Assembly (NCBI RefSeq): GCF_002234675.1
Contig: NC_019866.2
Location: forward strand, 22,286,802-22,350,801
Source: Oryzias latipes
Taxonomy: Eukaryota; Chordata; Actinopteri; Beloniformes; Adrianichthyidae
Direction: 5' to 3'
DNA: 64,000 bases
Shown here: positions 1-11,685 of the stretch, piece after piece
How the letters are laid out: every line of letters starts with the position of its first letter
Numbering within the stretch: position 1 is the first letter of the stretch
Notes under the pieces: model-generated
Seen by the model: only the letters and a program-made list of their open reading frames with translations
Database searches by the model: none
What the model was told of the DNA's origin: nothing
Made by a program: the position numbers and the translations under genes

Positions 1-293
1 TAGAAGGTTTTAATCCTGTGTTTGGTGGATCTTGTCACTAGAGTTGCAATGAGCTCTTTTTCATCATTATGAAGGCAAACATGAAGCACGTTGGAAAAAA
101 ATGTTGATGTTGCTTACAAGGGGGTTTGTTGGAGGATTTCTTTTTTTGATCTGCAGAACCATCTTGTTTCTGCAGTTTAATGCTGCTTAACAGCAGAAAA
201 GGTTTCATGAGCACAGCAAGAAGAAATCAGGAAGGGTTTCCCAGTCACACTGAGCTGTTTGGTCCAGATCAATTATTGTATTTTTCGGAGTAT
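1..293. other. intergenic, nothing recognised
   Basis: AT-rich sequence before the first transposable element. Short open frames occur on both strands, but none resembles a known protein. The last three bases (TAT) abut the Harbinger-like MITE. Confidence 0.5.
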
Positions 294-980
294 AGGCCCG
301 TACACACCGGGACGAATATTCGCCAGGCGTTATTCGCCAGCGATTTTCGCCACGTTTTTTGTGTTCACACCCAGGCGATTTTCGCTGATGATGAGCCGAG
401 CGAACATGCAATTTCATTCCCTGACATTAGATGGCGCTTAATGTAAAACAGAAATACTCCTGTACACAAGGTGGTGCTACGCAACTTTACGCTTCTTAAA
501 GTCGCTTTTCACTCAGAAGAAGAGAGCAAGTATTTACGCGCTTGTCAGAATAATACAAAGAAAACATGAATATTTCAAGCACCAGTAGCTCCAACTGGTG
601 CTTGGTTCAGGGATATTTTAGAATGTCCGTCATTATTTCTTCACGGCAGTGTAGACGCTACTTGGCGTCTATCTTCTTCGCTGGTATGTGTGCTCACCAA
701 AACAGTTTTGTGTTTGAGCGCCCCCAAGTTGTGTTTTACTGTAACTTCAGAAGCTCCAGACACGAGTGCAAAAGCGCCGTTCTCATTGGTCGTATAGTTT
801 TCGACGCCGCGCATCAAACCAAAAAAACGAACCCGAGGCGTTTTTTAAAAAGTGACGCTTTGACGCGTGCCGTTTTTTCGCGTCGGTTTGCACACTCACA
901 TTGGTGCCCTTTGTTTAGTGACGAGGCGTTAATTGTGGCAAATATCGCGGGTCGAAATTCGTCCCGGTGTGAACAGGCCT
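294..980. mobile_element. PIF/Harbinger-like MITE, copy 1
   Basis: A 687-bp non-autonomous DNA element. It begins AGGCCCGTACACACCGGGAC and ends with the near inverted complement (GTCCCGGTGTGAACAGGCCT). It closely matches the 688-bp copy at 37571-38258 along its whole length. The flanks are TAT on the left and TAA on the right, consistent with a slightly decayed 3-bp TWA target duplication. The interior contains several degraded repeats of the terminal GCGATTTTCGCC-type motif and no intact gene. Class assignment rests mainly on the TAA duplication seen at the second copy. Confidence 0.8.
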
Positions 981-1729
981 TAAATGTTGCATTTTCTTTG
1001 CATCGTTTGGCTGTGATAAAAAAAAAAAAAACACTAGAGGGCACTGTAGGTGTGTGTATCGGTATTTGCTACTGACAATAACCCAGTAGAAGAAGCCTGC
1101 CAGAATTGTTCAAAAATGACACAGGGGATGAAGAATTCATCAGATTTAGTGATTTAAAGTGATATAAAGAGTTTAGATGACTTGTTAGCACGTTATTTAT
1201 ATTATGGTTATCTGAATAATTGCTCTTTTGTTGCACTAACATACCAAATTCCACCTAAATTTCGCGAGGTTCGATAAGCATCAATGTGTTATAGTGAAAC
1301 GTGCAGATGTTCAGTCTATTATTGCTATCTATTCCGTTAATTTGACTTTAAGGATGAAATGTTCGTTCTTGTGTCATTCCTCCCAAAAGTGTGACGAATA
1401 TTTGATTTTTTTCTTCTTTATTATGCACTTTTTGGCTGCTGCGACTCCTACACAGAAAAATATGGTGTTTTTTATTAGAAGCTCTGCCGGGATTGAGCTG
1501 GTATGGAGGTTAATTTGGATGCAATGCCGTCAAAAAAGGGTGTAACCCTAAAATGAGCGTCTCGGATCACTTGCAAGTGACTCTTGGTGTGGTTCACGGC
1601 AGTGTAGATGTGGACAGGCTACACTGGTCATAAAAGACAGGAAAAGCGGCAAACAAAGTGCAGTCGTTTTTTTAGGTCCTAAAAAATGAAACAAACAAAA
1701 TCCCTAAAGTACAGTGTCTACTTATAGAA
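981..1729. other. intergenic, nothing recognised
   Basis: Ordinary AT-rich sequence with an A-run near 1020-1031. No motif, inverted repeat or credible coding frame was found. Confidence 0.4.
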
Positions 1730-1734
1730 AAGTT

Positions 1735-2035
1735 TAAAAAGCTGCCCTGCTCCATTCCGATGATCGTCTTGTCGACATGTACGCCTTCGTTTTTTCTTGT
1801 CTGAGCTGGTATGTGACTCAAAACTGTACGGCTGGAAAGCTCCAATATCTCTCACCATTTTTGTTGCACTGCTAATGTTAGATTGATGGTGTGGGGGGCT
1901 GTAAGCTAGCGGGAGAGCATTTAAACAGAAGGATGTCCGGTGGCGAGGGAGTGCTCGCTCCGTGGCAACAGTCCCGCCCACAATTCAGAGGTGAACTTCT
2001 AAGAAACTCTTGCCGTTCTGCAGAAGTCCTGAGGA
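1735..2035 (-). repeat. family A MITE fragment (copy 1)
   Basis: Related to the copies at about 5990-6440, 19797-20105, 22968-23215, 39965-40755 and 52186-52800. Shared landmarks are a block resembling 'ctccattccgatg', a block 'ctcaccatttttgttgcac', the 'gggctgtaagctagcgg' block, and a 'ccgttctgcag' block near the end. The diagnostic terminal repeat (AAAGTCCCACTCCGATC in full copies) is not visible here, so this is an end-truncated copy. Confidence 0.6.
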
Positions 2036-2732
2036 GTCATGTCTACCAGCAGCATAGAAATGCCCGAGTCCAAATCTGTAAAATACACTTTTGTTTCACA
2101 GTTGGGGTTTGTGTCGTAAATATAAGCATGACCTAAGCTTAAGAGATCTGGGAAGAGTGTAAACAGGTTGCTGTTGCATAAAAGAAACAAAATCCTCAAT
2201 AAACTGTGTTTACAAAACATAAACTGTGTTAAAAGGTTTATTAAAACTATTCTTAGGACGCTCATAACTACTACCCCATTGATAGCTGCTCCATCATTTC
2301 TGCAGAGAATTGACAGTTGAGGGTCTGCAAACTGAAGTAAATTACTATAAATGTTTTTTTGTTTATGTGTTTTTACCATATTTTAAAAGTCCATCTTGTT
2401 TGGGGGCCAACAGCTTCCAGAAACTAAAGTCTCAGTGTTCTACATTTGCACATCTGACACTTTAAAGGAAACAAAATCAGTTTCCTTTTTTAGATTCATT
2501 TGAAAATTTGTTTGAAGCAGAGCTTTACTTTTTGCAAATGAATGGGACGAAGACAACATTTGTGTCAAAAACTGGTCCTGCTTGTTCTGCAGCCACTGTT
2601 TACCTCTTTTATGTTATCCGTCACTGCATTTGAATGCAAGAACGTGCAACAGAGACAACATGGAGCCGTGCCGGCTGTTACCGTCTAAAGCAGAGGTGGC
2701 TGGAATTTTTTCAGATATGTGGAGAGAGATAA

Positions 2733-3320
2733 GCTGTATTTCCACACACAAATGCACTAAACTCCATTGAAATTCTAGAAAATGTTGAAAAAAACCTCAG
2801 TTTCACTTTTTCCTTTAAATCATGACAATGCAAATAAACACAAACGAACTCACAGGATATGTTTTTCAAACACACAGCAACGGATGTAAACAATACTTTG
2901 ATTGACAGCAGATACATTCCAGTTTCTGCCACGGCGCTAGCGCTCATCATCATCTGTCAAAGAAGACGTCAGCGTCTTATTCAGACCATGGAGCGGCGAG
3001 CTCCTTACACGTGGGAGTGGCTACGGATGAAGCCATTTTGGGAAATCATAGTTGGTGATTTTACAGAGGAGCTGTGGATCCAACAATTCCACATGACGCA
3101 CTCAACTTTTGATGAGCTGTTGGTCACGTGACTCATTTAACTTGAAGAAGTGTTTCCATTGCAGTTTTGCAAACATTTCAATACACCTCAAAAACCATCA
3201 CCTTCAACATTTTTTTTTAATGAATAGCAAGGTTTTTTCCCGAAATGGTCGTGTTTCCATTAGGCGAATTTATTATTGCAAATCCAATTTACGCAATTTC
3301 ATAGTCTATGGAAACACAGC
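2733..3320. mobile_element. PIF/Harbinger deletion derivative with TAA target duplication
   Basis: A 588-bp element flanked by TAA at 2730-2732 and again at 3321-3323. The ends are inverted: GCTGTATTTCCA on the left and TGGAAACACAGC on the right. It carries the 5' part of a Harbinger transposase gene (see 2859-3131). A second copy in the opposite orientation lies at 16936-17316, and a related terminal segment at about 63534. The TAA duplication plus the transposase remnant make the PIF/Harbinger assignment firm. Confidence 0.85.
2859..3131 (+). pseudogene. PIF/Harbinger transposase N-terminal remnant (HARBI1-like)
   Basis: A 90-residue open frame inside the element at 2733-3320. From residue 45 it reads like the N-terminus of fish Harbinger nucleases: 'RRAPYTWEWLRMKPFWEIIV' followed by 'GDFTEELWIQQFHMTHSTFD'. 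This family usually has about 350-400 residues with a DDE catalytic core; here the frame stops soon after 'FDELL', so the whole catalytic domain is missing. The remnant cannot encode an active nuclease. The same segment is seen on the minus strand near 17080-17240. Confidence 0.75.
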
Positions 3321-3860
3321 TAATGCAATTTTCTTGATATAGTGGTCCAACAGAAATCTGCTGAAACAAAAGCCGCACATCTTGTGGGGCTTTTCTTAGC
3401 ACCTAATGTGACACAACTAACTGTAGAGAGTCACAAGAACTGGCAGATGGCTGGATCCACATGCAGCTCAGCTAAAAGTCCACAAAGCTAAATCTGGGTC
3501 AGGAAGGTGGGAGTTGATGGCATAAGTTCATCAGAGAAGAGACAGAGTAGTCAGGATCCAGAAACACCTGATCAGACCCAAATACACCACTGTGTAACAA
3601 AGGCAGAATGGCACAAACAATACTTCATACTGAGGGTGGCTCAGTGCAGTGCTTAAGTGTGCTGTGATTGATTGAGTGAATGACAGTCAGGTGTGCGGCA
3701 TCCAGGAAGTGGACACTGGGGTTTCTGGGAGATGTAGTGCTTTCAGTACTCTGGAAACGGCTCCTCCCGGTAACCAGAGGGGGAGACAGAGCTCTGAGCA
3801 TTCCCTGTAACCCTTGTGCTATCATAGGCACTTTAACATTGGGAGTTGGGTCATCTAGAC

Positions 3861-4765
3861 CAGTGTTTTTCAACCAGTGTGCCGCGGCACACTAGTGTGC
3901 CGTGGGAGATGGTCAAGTGTGCCGTGGAGAAATTGCTTTCATTAATCATTCACTGATCTAAAAACATTTCCCATCTCCAGGATATCAGCTCTTTGTTCAT
4001 CCAAACAGGCCCTGATAAAACACTGAGTAGTTAGGAATATGAAAGATCTTAAAATTACTTTTTCTTTGTGTTTATTTAATTCTATTAAAGACATTTTGAT
4101 AAGGATTACGTTACCGCTATTTCCCTGCAGCTATGACAGTTTGCGGAAAAGTCCCGCCCCTTTAATTGTCTCCACCAATCATTCTTGAAGGCTTAATCAC
4201 GTCATCAGTCTGACCAATCAGAAGTGCTTAAAGGCATTACTTCCTTGTTCTTAATTCTGCTGATAAAGTCGCTCAGTTCTAACAAAAATACCAGCTAAAG
4301 CTCTTCTTTAGCGGTGTAGCTTTCCACAGAGTCCGGTGTCAGACCGTGAAACAAGTGGACAATACAATAAAGCTCAGAGACGCCAGTCTTTCTGCAAGTT
4401 TTCGGCACTTTTCACACTACATCTCCCATGATGCATTGGCTTAAAGGGCAAGTGTCCCAGCGCACAATGAGTTGTCCTTGCGAAACGCCTTGAAACCCCA
4501 ACAAACAAACAGTTTCTAAATTTTCTAATTTAACTTTCATTTCATCGCTTAGAAAAAACAGCTGCAACTTCCTGCTTTTCCGGCCACAATTATCACAAAA
4601 ATGCACGTGAGATTGCGGGCGGGGGGGGGGGGGGGGGGGGGGTTGTCAATCAATACAGACCATGAATTTCTGTTTTTTTTGGTTTTTTTTTTGGATGCTG
4701 GTGTGCCGCGGGATTTTTGTCAAGGTTAAAGTGTGCCGTGGCTCAAAAAAGGTTGAAAAACACTG
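3861..4765. mobile_element. hAT-type MITE with perfect 8-bp target duplication
   Basis: A 905-bp element with 15-bp terminal inverted repeats (CAGTGTTTTTCAACC and its exact complement). It is flanked on both sides by the identical 8-bp duplication ATCTAGAC (3853-3860 and 4766-4773), the size typical of hAT elements. Subterminal 'gtgtgccg' repeats are present, including an 18-bp perfect palindrome at 3876-3893. No transposase remains. It sits within the piggyBac-like MITE and is therefore younger. Confidence 0.92.
4618..4642. repeat. poly-G tract
   Basis: A near-uninterrupted run of more than 20 G inside the hAT element. Such tracts are hypervariable and often misassembled, so its length should not be trusted. 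Confidence 0.9.
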
Positions 4766-5114
4766 ATCTAGACCCACTAAACAGTGCGCTGCACCTTTTG
4801 TTCCACCAAGGTCGCTCATTTTCTATGACGTCACACTCGGTCCAGTTCTCGTATACAGTCAATGATTCAGACGCACCTGCCTTGGAGGCACGTTAACGTT
4901 GGGTCATCTAGACCCATTAGACAGTGCGCTGAACCTTTTTTCTTCAATAATTTGTGATCTTCACTGGTGTCCATGGATTACATGAAATCTTTCCACCTTT
5001 ATCCACCTTTGTCATGGTAGGGAGAACATGTCAATTTAAGGGTGGGGTCATCTAAAATAGCACAAGGGCTAATCCAGACAGCGTGGGTTGTGTTTCTGTT
5101 ATGATTTTTTTTCC

Positions 5115-6441
5115 TTAAAGACCCACTCCAAATGAAAATTGTGTTTTTAACATGTTACAAATTACGATGACAATTCTATAGATCAATGCCTATATACCCA
5201 GGCTGTGTCCCGCCAAAGTGGGGTAGCCTAGACAGGGCACACATTCTTAACTCCCTCCTTCTCTTCCCCAAACCCTCCTCCTTCAGTGTGTGCATGTGTG
5301 TGTGTGTGTGTATGTGTGACTGGTCTTAGGCGACAACGACAATTAAAAAAGCAAAACAGATCCTTGATAAACAACATTACATTTCAGAAACTAAAACACA
5401 ATTTAAAGAAAAAGGAAACAAAAAATTAAAAAAATTTGGAAAACAAAAGTAATTTGCAGAAATCAAAAGGAAAGTATGACGTTTGTCCATCATTTCCACT
5501 GAAGGTTATTTGGCATGAAGCGATTCTGGATCTGCTCATTACTTATTGTAACACTTTTATGAGTATGCGGACATTGAAGACATATTTGAAACAACTCAAA
5601 TGTCAAAAATCGAACATCATCGAACATCATCATCCAATCAGTGATATCTTTATTAGCATTTCATTTTTGTTTCCTTTGTTTTTCAAAATGTTTCATTTTT
5701 ATTTTGTGTTTTGTAATTGTTAATGTAATTGTAATAGTCAGTGTTTTGGTTTTCAGTTCTTCCTTGTTTTGTCCCCTCTTTGTTTGGGGTTTTTATCATG
5801 TTTCAGTTTATTGATGATTAATGTTTTAGTTTCTGTTCTCCTGCATTCTGGGTCCCAGATCACCAGTTCCTGACAGTAATGTTGTTTTTTTGAATGACTT
5901 GTGTTTGCTCTTTTACTTGTTGATCTTTCATATATCTTTGCGTTAAGCGATTTGTTGGTGGGATTTGCCCTTCAGGGCCACCATACATATTTTTTAGAAA
6001 ATTAAGCTCAAAACTGCCTTTCTGAGTATTTCTTTATTGAAATAGAAAAACTGCTGTTTGAAAAAGAGTTGATTTGTTATGCAGAAAATACGCTGGGGGG
6101 GCCAAAGTCTCCCTGCTCCGCTCCATTCCGATGCATCCACTAGGAAACCACTGCATCCATGAACGTCTTTGTTTTCCTCGTCTGAGCTGGAATCTATATC
6201 AAAAACTTCACGGCTTTATAGCTCCAACATTGCTCGCCATTTTTGTTGTACCACTTATATTAGATTGGGGTGTGAGGGGCTGTGTGCTAGCGGAGGAGGG
6301 TGTAAACAAAGAGATGATGGGAAATGAAGGGCAACTTTCCAATAAACTCATGCTGCAGATTTCAGCTAAAAACGGAATAATCAGGATAAAGAGCACTGGA
6401 AACGCTTTAAGAATAGATCAGATGATAGGAGAGGGACTTTA
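5115..6441 (-). repeat. family A MITE, copy 2, with an internal insertion
   Basis: The left end TTAAAGACCCACTCC (from 5116) and the right end 'ggagagggacttt' (to 6440) are the family A terminal inverted repeat. The segment 5990-6440 aligns with other copies through the 'ctccattccgatg', 'cgccatttttgttg' and 'gggctgtgtgctagcgg' blocks. About 0.8 kb (roughly 5205-5985) does not belong to the family and includes the repeat tail at 5735-5885, so one or more later insertions are likely. Internal boundaries are approximate. Confidence 0.6.
5735..5885. repeat. dispersed repeat tail shared with 20290-20445
   Basis: T-rich sequence ending 'ctgcattctgggtccc ... cagttcctgacag'. It parallels 20290-20445, which ends 'cggcattttgggtcc ... 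cagttcctgaca'. The pattern resembles the end of a fish retroelement, but I cannot assign LINE or LTR. Confidence 0.45.
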
Positions 6442-9400
6442 GAAACCAGATCTGATTTGAACTGTTTTGTTGGTGGGTCAAAAATAGGTCAAATTTAGTA
6501 TGTCATCACTTAAGAATCCTTAATATTCAGGGTGCCTCCAACACACCTTGATTTTCCTGCATTTTCTGGCTTAATATCGAGCCTTCCAGGCTCGTGTGAG
6601 CTCCTCCCGTCTGTTTGCAGCCTATTTTTGGACTGTTTAATGCCACTACGGTGGATTTTTGCACGTCAGGGTTTGTGTGCATGTGAAGGAGACTGTTTGT
6701 GCGTGCGTGGCCTCTTCCACTCTGAGTCACACAGTGACGTGATCAGGTTCACGGATCACTCACACGCCCGGCCTCAGCACATGGCTCTCAGACAACACAC
6801 TTCCTGCCTTCACGTGCTGTCCATCCGTTCCACCTCTTTTCTTTCCCTCCTTCACTCACCCGTTCTCCCGCTCTGCCTGTTGCTCCAGAACCCTGGTGAC
6901 CACTTCTCGGCTATTTTAGGAAAAGTGTCACTAACCTGGTTTGTTCTGTGCCGCAATAAAGGAGCTTTTGTTTTCCAATCCGCTCCCACTTAACCATCGT
7001 TTTTTCAAGAGCTGCATACAATTCCTGTCAAGATGAAACCTAAACTGTAGACATTCTTGCAAATCCCTGCAGGCTGTTGAAAGAGTTTTTTAAAACAATT
7101 TTTATTAGGAGGGCGAGACTGTGGGAATAGTTGTGCAGTTCATGAATCCATTTCCTCATGACTGAAGCGTGACAGCAATCGATGCTCCCGAAACAATGTG
7201 AAGTCTTTGTGTGATGACTGAAGGTTCAGGTTTGGTGACCCACATACTGGGAGAAATCCCAGTTTAGCCCTTTCAGGTGCAGCCTGTGTGTCTGAGCTCC
7301 AGAGACATCAGTCAGAGCCACTTAGGTGCAGCAGCAACACGAAATCCCCAACTTCACTTCTTATTTTCACGGCCCGGAAGTGGGATTTGTCTGGTTCTTC
7401 GTAAGCAACAGACTTCCACGAAAACAGCTGACTGCTGCCCACTCGCATGTCTCCCTGGAAGGTTACTCGGCTCCACAGCTTGGGGGCGACACAGATAAAC
7501 GCGTCATGTAAGCAGTGACAGAGAAAACACAAACAACAGCTGATGTTTGGAAACCCTTCTGCTCAGAACCCGACCGCCCTGTTCCGCTCCCTCCGGGGAT
7601 TTTTGTCTCCGCCTGGAGCGGGTTTTACGTAACAGCTCGTCTTACTTTCAGTAAAGGTGTTACTGTAACACGTTGAGCCATGGCTGCATGTGAGCAACGG
7701 CTCACATGGGGCCGGCGGTCCAGCCTCCTCCCCTCCCTCCCCCTCCAGGTGTTTGGATTAGGCCAGGAAGGATTGAGTGGCAGGCGGGACAAAGGAGGCC
7801 CTTACTGTAAACCGACTCCTCCTCGGTCACTGTTTACAGATTTACCTCTTTCCCCTCAGTTGGCCTCATTCAAAGATCTGTCATGTTGCTATTTAATCTT
7901 TGGCTCTGTACTATCAGAAAGTCCCTGAGCGTTGTGCAACTTTTATTGTGACAGGCTGTGAAATCAAGAGCCTCAGTTTCTTTGGAAACCTCTGCTCATG
8001 TGAGCCCTGCACCACAAACTATTGAGAGACTTGCAGAGATGTAAAACCTTGTTTTTAGACTTTGAAGATTGTTTGAACCCTAACGTTTCTTCACTCCACA
8101 CCAGGGATCTGCAACCCTCAACACCTAAAGAGCCCTTCAGGTTTACTTCTCACTACTGACAATAACCCTGTAGGAGCCATGAAGTCACCCTGTAGAAAAA
8201 TAAGAAACTGACTTGTATTTATGTCTTTGTTACTCTAATGATCAACATGAATGAACTGATGTTTTTTTTTTATAAATAAAACAAACACGAAGAATAAAGG
8301 GCCTTTTTTCTAAATAAGAAACAGAGGTTCACATGACATCCTTTCAAAATAAGACACCCGGTGTCACGTAGGATTATCTCAATGCAGAAAATGTCAGCCG
8401 TGATTTTAAAAAGTTTATTTAATCACTGGAGGTGCTTTCAGCAAAAATTTGTAAATCTAACTAACCAAAATTAAATCAGTGCTATCTAAATGACTTACCA
8501 TAATTTTTTTAAAACACGTGGCGCACCTTAAATCCCTGAAATTATTTAAAAATTACAAATCTGCTTTATAATCTGGTCCACCTTAAATCTGGTTGTGCTT
8601 ACTTATTTTCTGTGGTAAACAATGCTCAATAACTTGGAGGACTTGTATGATACAAACTGTTCTTAAACAATATGTAAATGATTAAAGTTTGAGTTAGTTT
8701 ACTTTTTATTTAACAGTTGGTTTTTAAAATAAAAACTTTACATCTTTTCTTTAACCAGAGGGGCGGGGAAAAGAACTACAGGGACGTGCACAGGATTTTA
8801 GAGGGGCAGGGGCTCAAAGTCAGAAAGGGGCAGCAAAAACACCTTTTTTTGTCCTTTAAACAAAACGGAAATTAAGTAGAATTTAAAAATAAACTACTAA
8901 TAGATAAACTACTCAGCTACTGTAGGGGAATGTGATACAATTGTCTTTTCTTTTCTGCAAACAAATATGTACAATATGTAATTTGTAATAGTATGTACAA
9001 ATATGTTCCGCTCTGATCGTTACAAGCTTTTCTCTGATTCAACAAAGTTAAAAATTTGTTTTTGTCTTATTAACAACTTTGATCTAGAAATAAGGAAATG
9101 ATTATTAAAATGAATCAAAATCCTTTTGCTTTATACTCTTGACAATAGAAAAACTTGATTTAAACTCAAATTGTACTGGTTTAATTTGAAGGATGTTATT
9201 TTAAAGTTGCTGAGAGGTTAGACAGGCATTGTTTTGGGAAAAAAAATGTGGATTTATGTTTTTAGAATAATTTTTTGATTTTATGAGGTTTAATTAAAAT
9301 GGGTAAACTTGCACTAAGATCATATTCTCATTTTGTTCATATTTTGTTCTAAAATGAGTCATTTCCACATGAGTCCCATAACTCTAGTTTCTGGACACTA

Positions 9401-9778
9401 GTGATGAAAATAAACAACATTTAAGTACATAAAAAAAGTCAAACTACTTGCTCTGAACTAGCAAAGAAAGCTTATTATTAGGCTTTAACACAGTTTGAAA
9501 TCATTCTATCTTAACTTTTTTGTTTATTTTTTCTTCTTGAAAGCTAGTGTGGAACTTTTTTTTAAAAATTGATTTTCTCCTTAGGATTAGTGTTCTGCTA
9601 TTTTTAGGCGACCTCTTTAGGCAGTGTGGGTAGTTACTTTTAGTAAAGTTATACGATGAAAGCCAGTGTGCCTGTGCGAAGTGGAGAAAAGTCAACCATT
9701 ATTGTGAATCTACGGTGGCCCTGAAGTTCAAACCACACCAACAGATCACTGGACGCAAAACATTTTAAAGGTCATTTC
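6442..9778. other. mostly unique intergenic sequence
   Basis: No credible gene. A 153-residue open frame (6532-6993) has no recognisable domain. At 7626-7635 TTTACGTAAC is a near-perfect D-box (NFIL3/PAR-bZIP site), far from either gene. Near 8104 the sequence 'ccagggatctgcaaccct' followed by 'aaagagcc' resembles one end of a common fish hAT element whose other end I could not find. At 8518-8610 'gcgcacctta' and related words resemble another fish DNA repeat. 8700-9700 is AT-rich with no features. Confidence 0.45.
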
Positions 9779-9792
9779 AGAAAGCAGAAGTA

Positions 9793-11671
9793 GGGGGGGC
9801 GGGGGACAGCTGTTTGACCACCGGGGGACAGTCTATCAGCTGTCCCCAACTTACCCCCTTCCTCATATAACCTCATAATAGGGTGAGGGGGTGGGGGGCT
9901 TAGCCTGCGATGAGCCTTGGGGGGGGGTTTACTAGGCAGTGGCCCCCCTCCTATGGTTGCCGTATGGAGTGGGCCCCCCCTCTTTCGGTTTTATTTGCAC
10001 CTTAGACATGTAGGGCCCTTGGTAGGGGGGGGTGCTTGGACATCACTGCCAGCAAGCAGCGGATGTCCTCCTAGCACCCTACCCGCCAATTTTAACCGCA
10101 CCTTAGACATTTAGGGCCCCTTGGTGGGGAGGGTGAGGGGACGTCACTGTGAGTAATCAGGAGATGTCCCCTTAGTGCCCTACCCGCCAATTTTAACTGC
10201 ACCCCCCTTAGTACACACACCCCTCCCCCCTCAATATATACATCCCAACATAAACACACACACATGCACACACACACCATCTCAAACACACATACACGCA
10301 CACACAATTTGCAAGGAAGGTGGGACATGGGTCCATCTGTCCCCTGCCTCTTCCCTGGTGGGGGGTGCGGGCCCCCCTTTGCAACGGCGGCCGTGTCCCC
10401 GGGGTGCCGGCTTCCTGGGCCCGGCGGTGCTCTCTCCGCGCGGTGGGGGAGTTCACATTACATCTGAGCCGGGGGTGTCTGGTTCCTGGGGGGTGGGTTC
10501 TGGTCCTTGCTCCTGAGTGCTGGGCCCCGCCAAATTTTTATAACACCCCTTGTGGGCCCTCTTTTTTTCCCCGGGGTTCCCCCCTCCTGGGCGGGGGCGG
10601 CGGGCCCCCTGCCTCGCTCCTCCCTGGACCAACCGTGGGCCGGGCAGATGGTTGCCTGGAGTGCGGAGCGGGTCTCCCTTGGGGGGTCCTGGCTCGTACC
10701 TGGGGTCGGGGCGGGGGGATGCCCGGAACTCCTGGGTGGTGGTGGGGTGCTCGTTTGGGGCTGTGGGCGTCCTTCTCCGGTGGGGCTCTGCGTTGGGTTC
10801 TCCCGGCGCGGCGGGGGGGCTGCTCTCCTGGTTGGGCTGGGGCGGCGCTCTCTTTCCCTCCGTGCTTCCCTGGCCTCTGGCTCTGGGGGCCTTGCGGCGG
10901 CCCTGCTGGCCCTGGCCTGGGTGGCGGGCTTGGTCGCCCGGGCGGCGGTTGTTCCCTGCCGGTTCCCGTGTGGCGTTGGGGGGATTCCGGCTGCCGCTGC
11001 TGCTGCGGTGGGGGTCTTGGGGTGGGGATGGCTGGGCACTCTCCCTCCTTCTTTTCACGTTCCACCATCCATTTTAGAAGAACATAAAACCTCACCTGAG
11101 CACTGGTGTTAGCTCACCTTTGCACTAATAGCTTGCATGACTGAATGACTGAAATATTTCACACTAGTTGGTTATCAGGCATAAGTATGCGTGTGAACAC
11201 TATCTGTTTTGTGTACATGTCGACAGGTGGACATTTTTGCAGCTAGCAGGTGTGTTTATAACATTTGAGTGTGTGTGTGGACAGGCCCCGCCCTTTTTGT
11301 ACTGCATTTGAACCTTACCATAATGATTAACAACCAGTAAACTTGTTGCTGTATGCTGCTTCATGGTCTTATCCCCCTTCCCCTCCTATTATCACCCCCT
11401 ACCCCCCCCTCTCTCTAGCGTCCCTCTCTCTTCTTCCCCTCTTTCCTTTTCCGTCCGGTCCAACACCAAAGATTTTCAGACATGATTGAAATTAATAAAG
11501 TTTGGCCTCAATTACAAAAGGGGTTTATATTTAGACATACCTTTGGTTTGTCAGAAGATTAATAACCCCTCTTGTTAAAGCAAAATATGTCCAACACAAG
11601 AGGCCCTCAGCTCTCGTCTGTCTGCCCAGCTGTTGGACAGGACAAGTTAGAAAAAAAAAAAAATAAATAAA
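9793..11671 (+). mobile_element. GC-rich non-LTR-type retroelement insertion with 14-bp target duplication
   Basis: An 1879-bp insertion flanked by the identical 14-mer AGAAAGCAGAAGTA (9779-9792 and 11672-11685). It ends in an A-rich tail (about 11650-11671), as expected for target-primed reverse transcription on the plus strand. The first 1.3 kb is strikingly G-rich. The last 450 bp includes a pyrimidine-rich stretch (about 11370-11460) and a 3' block ('ttacaaaaggggttta' to 'gacaggacaagttag') shared with copies near 62185-62640 and 40417-40545. Long open frames on both strands are a by-product of G/C-rich composition with few stop codons; no reverse transcriptase motifs are present. It is either a 5'-truncated LINE or its non-autonomous relative. 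Confidence 0.8.
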
Positions 11672-11685
11672 AGAAAGCAGAAGTA

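Larger units (their letters stand above)
3811..5068. mobile_element. piggyBac-like MITE, copy 1, interrupted by a hAT element
   Basis: Begins CCCTTGTGCTATCATAG and ends GATGACC-type sequence then ATAGCACAAGGG, the same inverted ends as the 205-bp copies at 15173-15377 and 57154-57358. The flanking bases are remnants of TTAA (gTAA, ctAA). Beyond the 905-bp hAT insertion (3861-4765), this copy contains a partial internal duplication: the block 'gggtcatctagacccA' followed by 'acagtgcgctg' appears near 3850/4768 and again near 4911. The MITE has no coding capacity. Confidence 0.8.

Noticed and set aside
6532..6993. A 153-residue plus-strand frame
   Set aside because: No recognisable domain, no promoter or splice context, and unusual Ser/Leu/His composition typical of chance frames.
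10175..11112. Several overlapping frames of 113-255 residues on both strands
   Set aside because: All are Gly/Pro/Arg/Trp-rich and come from G/C-rich repeat sequence with few stop codons inside a retroelement insertion; no domain is recognisable and both strands are equally open.
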